Notes: a model not told the origin generated them from the sequence alone. 64,000 nucleotides of DNA from Bifidobacterium angulatum DSM 20098 = JCM 7096 (GCF_001025155.1 NZ_AP012322.1:930001-994000); one strand, 5' to 3'; shown: positions 46,809-55,905, counted from the first letter of the stretch. Program-made: numbers and translations.

Positions 46809-47399
46809 ATGAAGCACATGGTCATCACCATCGGATGCGAATATGGCGCAGGAGGCCCCGAAATCGGCAAGATGCTCGCGCAGGCACTCGGCATCGAATA
46901 CTACGACCGTGATCTGGTCGACAAAATCGTCAATGATCTGGACGTGGACAAGGAACTCGTGGAGAAGGCGGATAAGGCGACGAACGTCCCCTACACCTTT
47001 GAAACGACGCTCGGCCCCCGATACGCGAACCTGACGAATAGGGTCATCTCGCTGCAATACCAGGCCATGCACAAAATGGCCGAGAAATCCTCCTGCGTCA
47101 TCATCGGACGCAGCGCGAACTATCTGCTGCACGACAGAGACGATCTGATCAACATCTTCATCTATGCGCCGGAAGAGGACCGAATCCGCGCGGTGATGGA
47201 GCATCAGTCGGTAAGCGAAGCCAAGGCGCGCGAAATCATCAGCTATAACGACGAGCGCAACCGCAGCAGGCATCAGTACATCACCGGCACGAATCGCGGC
47301 GATCGCAGCCAGCGTGATCTGCTGATCAACAGCAGCATGCTGGGCTGGGAGAAAACCTGCCAATACCTGCTGCTTCTGGTGGAAATGATGAACGAATAA
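46809..47399 (+). CDS. cytidylate kinase-like P-loop family protein
   Basis: A 196-residue protein with the modified P-loop ITIGCEYGAGGPEIGKMLA near the N-terminus, YYDRDLVDKI, and CVIIGRSANYLL near residue 97, as in the cytidylate-kinase-like AAA family of unknown substrate. These small kinases are common beside permeases and metabolic genes in gut Firmicutes and Actinobacteria. It is 46 bases after the aminotransferase gene, in the same operon. Its role in the pathway is not known; it could phosphorylate a metabolite or have a regulatory function. Confidence 0.85.
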   Translation: MKHMVITIGCEYGAGGPEIGKMLAQALGIEYYDRDLVDKIVNDLDVDKELVEKADKATNVPYTFETTLGPRYANLTNRVISLQYQAMHKMAEKSSCVIIGRSANYLLHDRDDLINIFIYAPEEDRIRAVMEHQSVSEAKAREIISYNDERNRSRHQYITGTNRGDRSQRDLLINSSMLGWEKTCQYLLLLVEMMNE

Positions 47400-47408
47400 C
47401 GCGAAATC

Positions 47409-47447
47409 GCCGTGCGGGCCGCAGGGGAGTGAAACGGCCCGCACGGC
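47409..47447 (+). terminator. 13-bp hairpin between kinase-like and fusion genes
   Basis: GCCGTGCGGGCCG and CGGCCCGCACGGC pair perfectly around 13 bases, ten bases after the stop. There is no T-run, so partial termination or mRNA protection is more likely than a full stop. Confidence 0.5.
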
Positions 47448-47486
47448 ACTGCGCCATCGCGCAGAACGTATTCGGAAGGAACGACG

Positions 47487-50159
47487 ATGGAAACGCACAC
47501 AAGAACAACTTCGAAATTCAATAAGGCCTTCAGCTCCATGGATATTCTGATGATCGCCTTCGGCGCCATGATCGGATGGGGCTGGGTCGTCTCCACCGGC
47601 GACTGGATAGGGACAGCCGGTGTTATCGGCGCCATGCTGGGATTCATCCTTGGCGGCGTGATGATCTTCTTCATCGGCATGACCTACGCCGAGCTCACCC
47701 CCGCCATGCCGGAATGCGGCGGTGAGCATGTATTCAGCATGAGAGCCATGGGGCCTGTCGGCTCATTCGTCTGCACATGGGCCATCATCCTGGGCTATGT
47801 CAGCGTCGTGTGTTTCGAGGCATGCGCGCTGCCTACCATCATCACCTATGTGTGGCCGCAGTTCCTGCAAGGCTACCTGTACACCGTCGCAGGATTCGAC
47901 ATCTACGCCACTTGGCTGGCCACGGCCATCGTCTTCGCGATATTCATCACCGTGATCAATATCATGGGCGCGAAGACCGCGGCCAAGCTGCAGAACATTC
48001 TGACCCTCGCCATCGGCGCCGCGGGCATCCTGCTTATCGCGGCATCCGTTGTCACCGGCAACCCCTCGAATCTTGACGGGCAGATGTTCGCCGGCAGCGG
48101 CATGCAAGGCATGATGGGCACCATCATCAAAGTGGCCGCCGTCAGCCCGTTCTTCTTCATCGGATTCGATGTCATCCCGCAGGCCGCCGAAGAGATCAAC
48201 GTGCCGTTGAAGAAAATCGGCAAGATCCTCATCCTTTCCATCGTTCTGGGCGTCACCTTCTACGCATTGATCATCTTCTCCGTGGGCTATGTCATGAACA
48301 GCGGCCAGATCGCGGCATCCTATAACGGCAGTGGATTGGTCACCGCCGATGCCATGGCCAACGCCTTCCACAGCACCATCATGGCGAAAGTGCTGATCCT
48401 GGCCGGCATGTGCGGCATCATCACCAGCTGGAACTCGTTCATGATCGGCGGCAGCCGCGCCATGTACTCCATGGCCGAGTCCTATATGATTCCACGATTC
48501 TTCGCGAGGCTGCATCCGAAGACCAACACCCCGTACATCGCCATTCTCGTCGTCGGTCTGCTCAGTGTGCTCGCCCCGTTCGCCGGCCGCAAGATGCTCG
48601 TCTGGATCGTGGATGCCGGCAACTTCGGCTGCATTCTCGCATACTGCATGGTGTCGTCGTCCTTCATCATCCTGCACGTGAAGGAACCGACCATGCCCCG
48701 TCCGTACAAGGTGAAGCATTGGAAGTTCATCGGCGCCATGGCAGTGCTCATGTCGGCCATCATGATCATGCTGTATGTCTTCCCGGGCACTGGTGTGACG
48801 CTCGTTCCGCAGGAATGGGCGATGGTCGCCGGCTGGACGCTGCTTGGCGTGGTGTTCTTCGTCTTCAGCAAGCTTGTCTACAAGGAGAAGTTCGGCTATT
48901 ATGCCCAGCTTGCCGTAAGCGAATCCGCCAAGACCGAAGAGCAGGAGGAAACGACTGCGGCAGCACGTGCCACAAGCGCGATCATGGCCGCCGAAGTCAG
49001 CGGTCTGGACGAATGGAGCCGTGGTTTCGACTACTTCCTGCCGATCAACCTGGTTTTCGGGCAAGGCAAGGTCGAACAGGTCGGCAAGATCGCCGCCGCA
49101 CATGGCACCACCGCGATGATCGTCACCGGAGGCAGCTCCGTCAAACGCACTGGAACCTACGACAGGGTACGTGCACTGCTTGAGCGTGAAGGCATGCATA
49201 CCGTACTGTTCGATCAGGTCACTCCCAATCCGCTGACCACCACGGTGGAGGAAGGTGCGAAACTGGCCATAGCGCAGCATGCCGATGTCGTCATCGGACT
49301 TGGTGGAGGCAGCGCGATGGACGCGGCCAAGGGCATCGCCTTTATGGCGTGCAACGAGGGCGGCGTATCCGAGTACATCTATGGCGATCGATCTTCCAGC
49401 AAGGCCCTCCCGATCATTCAGGTGCCCACCACTTTCGGCACGGGATCGGAATCCAACGGGTTCGCGGTCATGACCAATCCCGATAACGGTGACAAGAAGT
49501 CGTTGCGAAGCCCGGCGCTCGTCGCCACGGCATCCATCGTCGATCCCGATCTCATGCGCACCATGCCCAGCAGCGTCATCGCCGCCAACGGATGCGACAT
49601 GCTCTGCCACTGCATCGAGGCGTTCACCGCCAACAATGCGCAGCCGTTCACCGATGCCCTGGCGTTGTACGCGATTCCGCTGATCGCCAACAACATCGTA
49701 AGCCTGTATCGTGGCGAAGGCACGGACGAGCAGTGGTCCAAGGTCTGCCTGGCCGGCACCATCGGCGGCATGGTGATCAACACCGCAGGCATCACGCTGG
49801 GGCATGCCATGGAGCATCCGGTCAGCGGCCTGAAGGACATCACCCACGGTCGGGGGCTTGCAGCCATCGAGCCCGTGGCAATCGAGGCCACTTACCGTTA
49901 TAACCGGTTCAAGTTCGGGCGCATCGCCAGAATGCTGGGCGGATTCACCGCAGAGGATTGCGCACCGCGTATGCGGACCTTGCTCAAGAGCCTCGACCTT
50001 GATGTGACATTGGGCGATCTTGGAATCGGAAAGAAGGATATTCCATGGTTGGCGCGGAACGCGAGAAAGGTTTCCCCAGGCAATCTGGTCAACACTCCGG
50101 GCTCTGAATCCACAACCTCCGAGGAATCCTTGGAGGACCTGTACGCTTCGATGATCTGA
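47487..50159 (+). CDS. amino acid permease (APC family) fused to iron-type alcohol dehydrogenase
   Basis: An 890-residue two-domain protein. Residues about 15-470 form a twelve-helix APC permease (FGAMIGWGWVVSTGDWIG, GGEHVFSMRAMGPVG, FIGFDVIPQAAEEINVPLKK). A charged, Ala-rich linker (about 475-510) leads to a complete group III alcohol dehydrogenase (about 513-890). This has GLGGGSAMDAAKG, PTTFGTGSESNGFAVM, and metal ligands in CDMLCHCIEAF (Asp, His), GHAMEHP (His) and DITHGRG (His). The reading frame runs unbroken through the linker. With the upstream aminotransferase it could import an omega-amino acid and reduce the resulting semialdehyde at the inner membrane face. GGAAGGAACG precedes the ATG. 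Confidence 0.93.
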   Translation: METHTRTTSKFNKAFSSMDILMIAFGAMIGWGWVVSTGDWIGTAGVIGAMLGFILGGVMIFFIGMTYAELTPAMPECGGEHVFSMRAMGPVGSFVCTWAIILGYVSVVCFEACALPTIITYVWPQFLQGYLYTVAGFDIYATWLATAIVFAIFITVINIMGAKTAAKLQNILTLAIGAAGILLIAASVVTGNPSNLDGQMFAGSGMQGMMGTIIKVAAVSPFFFIGFDVIPQAAEEINVPLKKIGKILILSIVLGVTFYALIIFSVGYVMNSGQIAASYNGSGLVTADAMANAFHSTIMAKVLILAGMCGIITSWNSFMIGGSRAMYSMAESYMIPRFFARLHPKTNTPYIAILVVGLLSVLAPFAGRKMLVWIVDAGNFGCILAYCMVSSSFIILHVKEPTMPRPYKVKHWKFIGAMAVLMSAIMIMLYVFPGTGVTLVPQEWAMVAGWTLLGVVFFVFSKLVYKEKFGYYAQLAVSESAKTEEQEETTAAARATSAIMAAEVSGLDEWSRGFDYFLPINLVFGQGKVEQVGKIAAAHGTTAMIVTGGSSVKRTGTYDRVRALLEREGMHTVLFDQVTPNPLTTTVEEGAKLAIAQHADVVIGLGGGSAMDAAKGIAFMACNEGGVSEYIYGDRSSSKALPIIQVPTTFGTGSESNGFAVMTNPDNGDKKSLRSPALVATASIVDPDLMRTMPSSVIAANGCDMLCHCIEAFTANNAQPFTDALALYAIPLIANNIVSLYRGEGTDEQWSKVCLAGTIGGMVINTAGITLGHAMEHPVSGLKDITHGRGLAAIEPVAIEATYRYNRFKFGRIARMLGGFTAEDCAPRMRTLLKSLDLDVTLGDLGIGKKDIPWLARNARKVSPGNLVNTPGSESTTSEESLEDLYASMI

Positions 50160-50204
50160 TTGCGACTGGAAAAGCGCCAGGTAGGGTTCGCTTGAACCTT
50201 GGAG

Positions 50205-50245
50205 GGTGGCTGTCGTGTCGAACCGGCACGACAGCCACCCTTTTG
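50205..50245 (+). terminator. rho-independent terminator of the omega-amino acid operon
   Basis: A perfect 14-bp stem (GGGTGGCTGTCGTG and CACGACAGCCACCC) with a nine-base loop and TTTT. Confidence 0.88.
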
Positions 50246-50348
50246 CATGCGGTTCGCGCTATGCCCCAGAGTGGTGGGGCAGTCATGACGATGGGAGGGT
50301 TGGCCGATGCGTCGGTATGCTATGACAAGGTTTCGAAAGGACAACCCA

Positions 50349-51026
50349 ATGTACATTCACTCAAGAGCGGCATCCGTCGTCTATAAAATCATCCTGGCAT
50401 TGGTCGGCATTTCGGCATTGCTATACGAGGTCGGCTTTGGCTACGGATATTTCAGAAGCGTGTTCTTCTGCTATTTCACCAATCTCAGCAACATCGCCGT
50501 AGTCGCATACCTGTGGGCCGCCGCTGTGGCGGCGCTGCGTAAGGACTCCACGTGGCCGGAGCCCTGGCAGCCAAAGCTCAAGCATGCGCTTATGCTCGCC
50601 ATCACCGTCACATGGCTGGTTGCGCATTTTCTGCTCGACCATGGCGGCGTTTTCAAAGGCGGAACGTTCCACTGGACTTCCCTGGTGCTGCACTACATCG
50701 TTCCGATCGGCATGATTCTCGATTGGCTGCTGTTCGACCGCAAGGGCACGATGAGCAAGTTCGAACCGCCATGCTGGATTGCCTTCCCTTTGGCGTATCT
50801 GGCGTGCATCATGGTCGGCGTATGGTGCTTCGGCCTGTATGTCAGAGTCGATGATCATAGTCGCTGGCCCTATGACTTCATCGATTTCGACAAGCATGGC
50901 GTTCCCGGGGTGGCGTTGACGGTGCTGCTGCTGATCGTCGGTTTCGTCATTCTGGGCTACGTATACATGCTCGTCGATCATCTGATGGATCGTACGGCGT
51001 CGAATACCCTGCCAGCGAAATCCTGA
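50349..51026 (+). CDS. Pr6Pr family membrane protein
   Basis: A 225-residue protein with six membrane helices and the conserved FFCYFTNLSNI near residue 38, FHWTSLVLHYIVPIGMILDW and RWPYDFID motifs of the Pr6Pr (FAR-17a/AIG1-like) family. Its function is unknown; eukaryotic relatives hydrolyse lipid esters. The ATG at 50349 follows GAAAGGA; an upstream extension lacks a ribosome site. It lies 82 bases before bsh in the same direction and may share its transcript. Confidence 0.82.
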   Translation: MYIHSRAASVVYKIILALVGISALLYEVGFGYGYFRSVFFCYFTNLSNIAVVAYLWAAAVAALRKDSTWPEPWQPKLKHALMLAITVTWLVAHFLLDHGGVFKGGTFHWTSLVLHYIVPIGMILDWLLFDRKGTMSKFEPPCWIAFPLAYLACIMVGVWCFGLYVRVDDHSRWPYDFIDFDKHGVPGVALTVLLLIVGFVILGYVYMLVDHLMDRTASNTLPAKS

Positions 51027-51108
51027 TTTCTGGCCATGCGAACCGGCGTAGCATGGCTTCCACCAGGCGAATATGGTCGCCACGTCCAGTCGATAGAAGG
51101 AGTTTCTC

Positions 51109-52053
51109 ATGTGCACTGGCATTCGTTTCATTGACGCCGAAGGCAATATGGTATTCGGGCGTAATCTTGATTGGAGTTTCTCGTATGGCGAGTCCATTCT
51201 GGTGACGCCGCGTGGATTCTCCTGCGACTACACCTACGGTGGAACCGACAAGCATCCCGCCGCCGTAATCGGCGTCGGCGTGGAGATGAACGGCATGCCC
51301 ATGTATTTCGATTGCGCCAACGAAAACGGTCTTGCCATAGCTGGGCTGAACTTCCCCGGCTATGCATCGTTCGCTTCCGAGCCGGAACAGGGGCGCGTCA
51401 ACATCCTCACCGGCGAGTTCCCGCTATGGGTCGCGCGTAATTTCAATACGGTTGATGAGGTCGAACAGGCGTTGGCAAACGTCACACTTGTATCGCCGGA
51501 CGATCCCAAGCGCCCCAAGTCGTTCCTGCACTGGCTGATCGGCGATGCCAAGCGCAGCATCGTTGTCGAGCAGATGGCGGACGGCATGCACATCCATCAT
51601 GATGACATCGATGTGCTTGCCAACCAGCCGACGTTCGATTGGCACATGGAGAATCTGCGCAACTATATGAATGTGGGCAGCGATATGGCCGAGCCCACCG
51701 CATGGGGCAAGCATACCCTTACCGCATGGGGAGCCGGCGTAAGCATGCATGGCCTTCCCGGCGATGTGAGTTCGCCCTCCCGTTTTGTGCGTGTGGCCTA
51801 TGCTAATACTCATTACCCGGTGCAGAGCGGTGAAACCGCGAACATCGCGCGTCTGTTCCACACGCTCGCCTCCGTGCAGATGGTCGAGGGCATGGCGAAG
51901 ATGGCGGACGGCAAGTACGAGAGGACGCTGTTCACCAGCGGCTACTATGCCAAGACCAACGCCTACTATATGAACACCTATGAGGATCCCGCCATCCGGA
52001 AGTACGCCTTTGCCGACTACGATCTCGAATCGGCGGAACTCATCAGGGCGTAG
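51109..52053 (+). CDS. bsh: conjugated bile salt hydrolase (choloylglycine hydrolase)
   Basis: A 314-residue Ntn hydrolase that splits glycine or taurine from bile salts. After removal of Met1, Cys2 is the nucleophile; Arg18, Asp21, Asn81, Asn172 and Arg225 align with the other catalytic residues of the Bifidobacterium longum enzyme. The sequence MCTGIRF and GRNLDWSFSYGE are diagnostic. GAAGGAG precedes the ATG. It supports survival in bile. A strong terminator follows at once, then a broken LysR gene that may once have regulated the locus. Confidence 0.96.
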   Translation: MCTGIRFIDAEGNMVFGRNLDWSFSYGESILVTPRGFSCDYTYGGTDKHPAAVIGVGVEMNGMPMYFDCANENGLAIAGLNFPGYASFASEPEQGRVNILTGEFPLWVARNFNTVDEVEQALANVTLVSPDDPKRPKSFLHWLIGDAKRSIVVEQMADGMHIHHDDIDVLANQPTFDWHMENLRNYMNVGSDMAEPTAWGKHTLTAWGAGVSMHGLPGDVSSPSRFVRVAYANTHYPVQSGETANIARLFHTLASVQMVEGMAKMADGKYERTLFTSGYYAKTNAYYMNTYEDPAIRKYAFADYDLESAELIRA

Positions 52054-52083
52054 AGCTGTTCATTCAGACGCTTCCCCTGTTGT

Positions 52084-52137
52084 GGTGGTCGGTTTGGACG
52101 AAAACAGACTCGTTTTCGTCCAAACCGACCACCTTTT
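52084..52137 (+). terminator. 22-bp perfect terminator after bsh
   Basis: Arms 52084-52105 and 52112-52133 pair perfectly around AGACTC and are followed by TTTT. Confidence 0.9.
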
Positions 52138-52178
52138 CGTTTGGCATGAGAGATTGGCATGAGAGAAAGGACGGCACC

Positions 52179-52665
52179 ATGACATTGCAGCAGTTGCGCT
52201 ATCTGATTGCGGTGGCCGAAAAGGGGTCGATAACCGAAGCCGCGAAATCGTTGTTCATCTCTCAGCCGAGTCTGTCCAATGCGATCAGGGAAGTCGAGCA
52301 GAGCATCGGCTTCCGCATCTTCAATCGGCATCGAACCGGCGTCACATTGACTGCGAAGGGCGTGGATTTTCTCGGCCACGCTCACCAGGTTGTATGGCAG
52401 ATGGACGCGCTGGAATCGAAATACGGTGATTCGCAGGAGACCAGGCAACGGTTCTGTGTTTCGACGCAGCACTACACGTTTACGGCCAATGCCTTCGTCG
52501 AGCTTGTGAAGGATCGGGGGACAGGGACAATACGATTGTGTGCTGAACGAAACCCAGACGCATCAGGTCGTCGAAGATGTATGTGGGAGGTTCGGCGATC
52601 TGGGAGTGCTTTATCTGAGCCGAATCGGCGTAGGCCCCGCCACGTTGCGTATGCTCAGAGCTTGA
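52179..52665 (+). pseudogene. LysR family regulator, frameshifted and truncated
   Basis: The first 112 codons encode a normal LysR winged helix (TLQQLRYLIAVAEKGSITEA, LFISQPSLSNAIREVEQSIG) and the start of the effector domain. The frame is lost in a run of five G at 52516-52520. Removing one G restores GQYDCVLNETQTHQVVEDV and continues to GDLGVLYLSRIGVG and TLRMLRA before a stop at 52663. Even then the product has only about 160 of the usual 290-300 residues. The end overlaps the convergent hydrolase gene. AGAAAGGA precedes the ATG. Confidence 0.85.
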
Positions 52666-53653
52666 AGGTGCGGCGGATGAATCCTTCCATCGTGCGCCAA
52701 TACAGATCGGGGTCCTTGCCGGAGCTTTCCATATGGTTGGCGCCGGGGACCAGCAGCTTCTCCCTGTCGAGACTGGAACATGCGGCATAGTTCATGGCGA
52801 GGAATCTTGGGCTCACCAGGCTGTCGGCGCCGCCGTGGATGAATAGCATCGGAATAACCGTGCGCCGCAACGATCTTAGGCATGAGGCTTCCGTGAAATC
52901 GTAGCCCGCGCGGTGTTTGCAGATCAGGCCGGCGGCATCGACGCATGCCGCAGCGGCCAGCCGGGGCAGATGGAACATGGAATGGGCCATGTCCACGAAT
53001 TCGTCGCGTGCCGAGGCGAAACCGCTCTCCGCGATACCTGCCACCACGTTGCGTGGCAGTCTTGGATCTCCCACAGTGCTCATAACAGTGCTTGCGCCCA
53101 TCGATCCACCATAGAGCAGGATTCGTGCCTCCTTATCGCTGTCGGTAATAAGTTGGATCCAACTCAGCAAATCGTTGCGCTCAAGCCATCCCATGCCCAC
53201 ATAGCGCCCTTCGCTAAGTTCATGAGCACGCTGCGCGGGAACCAATACGGTGAATCCAAGGCGAGCGTACCGATGTGCCCATTTCGCCATTTCGGCAGGC
53301 TCTCCGGTGTAGCCATGCACGCAGATCGCATAGGCGTGCGGGACGGGGGAGACGCAATCCGGGTCGAACAGCCAGCCATGCAGACGCAGGCCGTCGTAGC
53401 TGTTCAATGTCAATGGCTGTTTGGCGTGTTCGAACCATTCTCCGGCTTCCCGGGCTTCCCCCACGCTCATTTTCTCGGCGCGATCCGGAGCGATGATGCC
53501 TTTGCGGAATATGGAATTCCTGGATTGGGTGTCGATGGCGAAGCGGAACATTCCGTCGGCTGTTGCGGCGAGCAGACCCGCGGTTGCAAGCGTTGCGGTT
53601 CCAGCTATGATGCTGGACATGCGGACGATGTCACGATGGTCGGAGTGCGTCAT
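52655..53653 (-). CDS. alpha/beta hydrolase, membrane-anchored
   Basis: A 332-residue protein with an N-terminal hydrophobic segment (about 12-33), the oxyanion motif ICVHGYTGEP near 111, the nucleophile elbow LLYGGSMGAST near 180, and a catalytic Asp and His in FIHGGADSLV and GANHMES. It resembles YqkD/YtmA-like hydrolases of unknown substrate. A TGAGGC site precedes the ATG. It is convergent with the broken LysR gene, whose 3' end it overlaps, suggesting a rearrangement removed the rest of that gene. Confidence 0.88.
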   Translation of the reverse strand: MTHSDHRDIVRMSSIIAGTATLATAGLLAATADGMFRFAIDTQSRNSIFRKGIIAPDRAEKMSVGEAREAGEWFEHAKQPLTLNSYDGLRLHGWLFDPDCVSPVPHAYAICVHGYTGEPAEMAKWAHRYARLGFTVLVPAQRAHELSEGRYVGMGWLERNDLLSWIQLITDSDKEARILLYGGSMGASTVMSTVGDPRLPRNVVAGIAESGFASARDEFVDMAHSMFHLPRLAAAACVDAAGLICKHRAGYDFTEASCLRSLRRTVIPMLFIHGGADSLVSPRFLAMNYAACSSLDREKLLVPGANHMESSGKDPDLYWRTMEGFIRRTFKL

Positions 53654-53879
53654 TTCTGCCTCATTTCAGACATGCGTTATCTTCCATATAGCTTACCTTT
53701 CTTTGTCCGTCTGCTTGCGTCGGGAGGTTTGTCCTTCGTCTGTGTATGATGTAAAAGGCTTTGGCGAGGGAAGGCGCAGACGCGCACTTCCGTAATCGAC
53801 TCGGCGTATCTCACTCTCCTTGGAGTGGTATTCGGCGCGTCGTGGCGCCAATCGGAACACTACTAAGGAGCATTTACAC

Positions 53880-54494
53880 ATGGCTAACACCATCTCCCTG
53901 AACGGCGAAGCACGTAACGAGTTCGGCAAGGGCGTTGCCCGTCGTCTGCGCGTTGCCGGCAAGATCCCGGCGACCATCTACGCCGGCGGCACTGAGCCTG
54001 CATACCTCGCTCTGCCGATGCGCGAGACCACTCTGGCTCTGCGTCACACCAACGCCCTGTTCAGCATCTCCTTCGATGGCCAGAACAAGATGGCCGTTGT
54101 CAAGGATGTGCAGAAGAACCCGGTGAAGCGCATCATCGAGCACATCGACTTCCTCGAGGTCAAGGCCGGCGAGAAGATCGACGTCGAGGTGCCGGTGTTC
54201 GTCGAAGGCCAGCCGAAGGGTGCCGCCGTGGCATTCGTCGACATTCAGGAGCTCAAGGTTCGCGCCGATGTCGCTAACCTGCCTGAGAAGATCGTCGTGA
54301 ACGTCGAGGGTCTGACCGATGGCACCAAGGTTCTGCTGAAGGACGTGCAGATGCCGGAAGGCGCTGAGCTCGACATGGACGATCTGGAAGAGTCCGTTGT
54401 CACCGTCGAGGTGCCGGAAGACGCCACCGAGTCCGCCGAGGCTGCCGCTCCGGCCGCAGCCGAGGCTGCCGCTCCGGCCGCCGACGCCGAGTGA
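53880..54494 (+). CDS. rplY: 50S ribosomal protein L25 (CTC/TL5 type)
   Basis: A 204-residue protein binding 5S rRNA. The N-terminal L25 domain (about 1-95) starts ANTISLNGEARNEFGKGVAR, the C-terminal beta domain (about 96-180) follows, and an Ala-rich acidic tail ends the protein. Codon bias is that of a highly expressed gene. AAGGAG lies nine bases before the ATG at 53880. It is followed by a strong terminator. Confidence 0.96.
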   Translation: MANTISLNGEARNEFGKGVARRLRVAGKIPATIYAGGTEPAYLALPMRETTLALRHTNALFSISFDGQNKMAVVKDVQKNPVKRIIEHIDFLEVKAGEKIDVEVPVFVEGQPKGAAVAFVDIQELKVRADVANLPEKIVVNVEGLTDGTKVLLKDVQMPEGAELDMDDLEESVVTVEVPEDATESAEAAAPAAAEAAAPAADAE

Positions 54495-54532
54495 GCAATG
54501 CCGTCCAAGGCGTGATCACGCAATGATCGTCC

Positions 54533-54573
54533 CAGTGGGGGCTCGTGTTTCATCACGGGCCCCCACTGCTTTT
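54533..54573 (+). terminator. rho-independent terminator after rplY
   Basis: CAGTGGGGGCTCGTG pairs with CACGGGCCCCCACTG (one T-G pair) around six bases, followed by CTTTT. Confidence 0.8.
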
Positions 54574-54696
54574 CACGATGTGAACCTTTTCCACGTCGGA
54601 TTGTCGTACTGTGAGAAAGTAATCATCAGCGTCCGCCACAAGCAGACAAACAGAACAACGGCCGTCTAACGGCCATCGAAGCCAAGAAGAAGTGAA

Positions 54697-55824
54697 ATGA
54701 CTGAAAACACACATCACGACCCCGCAGCTTTGGATAAGCTGACCGAGGCCTTCACCGTTCTGCCCAACGAAAACCCCGCTTCTGATGCCAAGCGCAATGA
54801 GCTGATCGACAAGCCGGCGTTCGGCCAGGTCTTCTCCGACAATATGGCGCATATGACCTGGACCAAGGGCGAAGGCTGGGGCGATCGCCGTATCGAGCCG
54901 TACGCACCGCTGAAGATGGACCCGGGCGCTTCCGTGCTGCATTATGCGCAGGAATGCTTCGAAGGTCTTAAGGCATATCGTCATGCCGATGGTTCCACCT
55001 GGCTGTTCCGTCCGGATGCCAACGCCGAGCGTTTCCAGAACTCCGCCAAGCGTCTGTATCTGCCTGAACTGCCGATCGACGATTTCATCGGTTCCGTGGC
55101 AGCGCTGGTCAAGCGTGATGTGAACTGGGTTCCGTCCCGCCGCGAGTACACGCTGTACATGCGTCCGTTCATGTTCGCCTCCGAGCCGTTCCTGGGTGTA
55201 CGTGCCCCGCAGGAAGTCGATTACTGTGTGATTGCATCCCCGTCCGGCCCGTACTTCCCGGGTGGCGTCAAGCCCGTCAGCATCTGGGTTGAAGACAAGT
55301 GGTTCCGCACCGGCCCCGGCGGCACCGGCTTCGCCAAGTGCGGCGGCAATTACGCCGCATCCCTGCTCGGCGAATACACCGGCATCGATCACGGCTGCCA
55401 GCAGGTGTGCTTCGTCGACGCCGCCACCAAGACCTATCTCGAGGAGCTCGGCGGTATGAACATGATGGTCGTGCACAAGGACGGCCACGTGGAGACCCCG
55501 TCCCTGACCGGCAACATTCTGCCGGGCGTGACTCGTCGCTCCCTGATCCAGCTCATTCAGGACAATGGCCACGACGTGGTCGAGACCATGATCGCCCTGA
55601 AACAGCTGCTCGAAGACATCAAGTCCGGTGAGGTCACCGAGGTCTTCGCCTGCGGTACCGCCGCCATCATCACACCGATCGGCCGCTTCAAGTCCGAGAA
55701 GTTCGATGTGACCGTTGCGGACGGCGGCTCCGGCGAATTCACCATGGCGCTGCGTAACCAGCTGCTCGGCATTCAGCTTGGCGAGATCGAAGATCCGCAC
55801 AACTGGATGTGGAAGGTCTGCTGA
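54697..55824 (+). CDS. ilvE: branched-chain amino acid aminotransferase
   Basis: A 375-residue fold-type IV PLP enzyme making Leu, Ile and Val from their 2-oxo acids. YAQECFEGLKAYRHADGS, RFQNSAKRLYLP, the PLP lysine in GFAKCGGNYAASLLG, and EVFACGTAAIITPIG are diagnostic of the class II BCAT group. A small GGCCGT-CTA-ACGGCC hairpin lies in its leader at 54660-54674. AAGAAGAAG precedes the ATG. It is monocistronic, ending at the hairpin at 55859. Confidence 0.96.
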   Translation: MTENTHHDPAALDKLTEAFTVLPNENPASDAKRNELIDKPAFGQVFSDNMAHMTWTKGEGWGDRRIEPYAPLKMDPGASVLHYAQECFEGLKAYRHADGSTWLFRPDANAERFQNSAKRLYLPELPIDDFIGSVAALVKRDVNWVPSRREYTLYMRPFMFASEPFLGVRAPQEVDYCVIASPSGPYFPGGVKPVSIWVEDKWFRTGPGGTGFAKCGGNYAASLLGEYTGIDHGCQQVCFVDAATKTYLEELGGMNMMVVHKDGHVETPSLTGNILPGVTRRSLIQLIQDNGHDVVETMIALKQLLEDIKSGEVTEVFACGTAAIITPIGRFKSEKFDVTVADGGSGEFTMALRNQLLGIQLGEIEDPHNWMWKVC

Positions 55825-55858
55825 TTCGCGACTAGTCGAACATAATCCCGATTCTCAT

Positions 55859-55905
55859 CAGACAGGCGGGTGGCATACGTTTCTTGTATGCCACCCGCCT
55901 GTCTG
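55859..55905. terminator. 20-bp perfect hairpin after ilvE
   Basis: CAGACAGGCGGGTGGCATAC (55859-55878) and its complement at 55886-55905 flank seven bases. It lacks a long T-run but is very stable. Confidence 0.75.

Noticed and set aside
47409..47447. Full terminator splitting the operon before the fusion gene
   Set aside because: The stem is strong but has no T-run, and the fusion gene has no obvious promoter of its own in the 87-bp gap; kept only as a hairpin.
47763..49847. 694-codon open frame on the minus strand
   Set aside because: Antisense to the permease-dehydrogenase fusion, rich in His and Asp like other antisense shadows.
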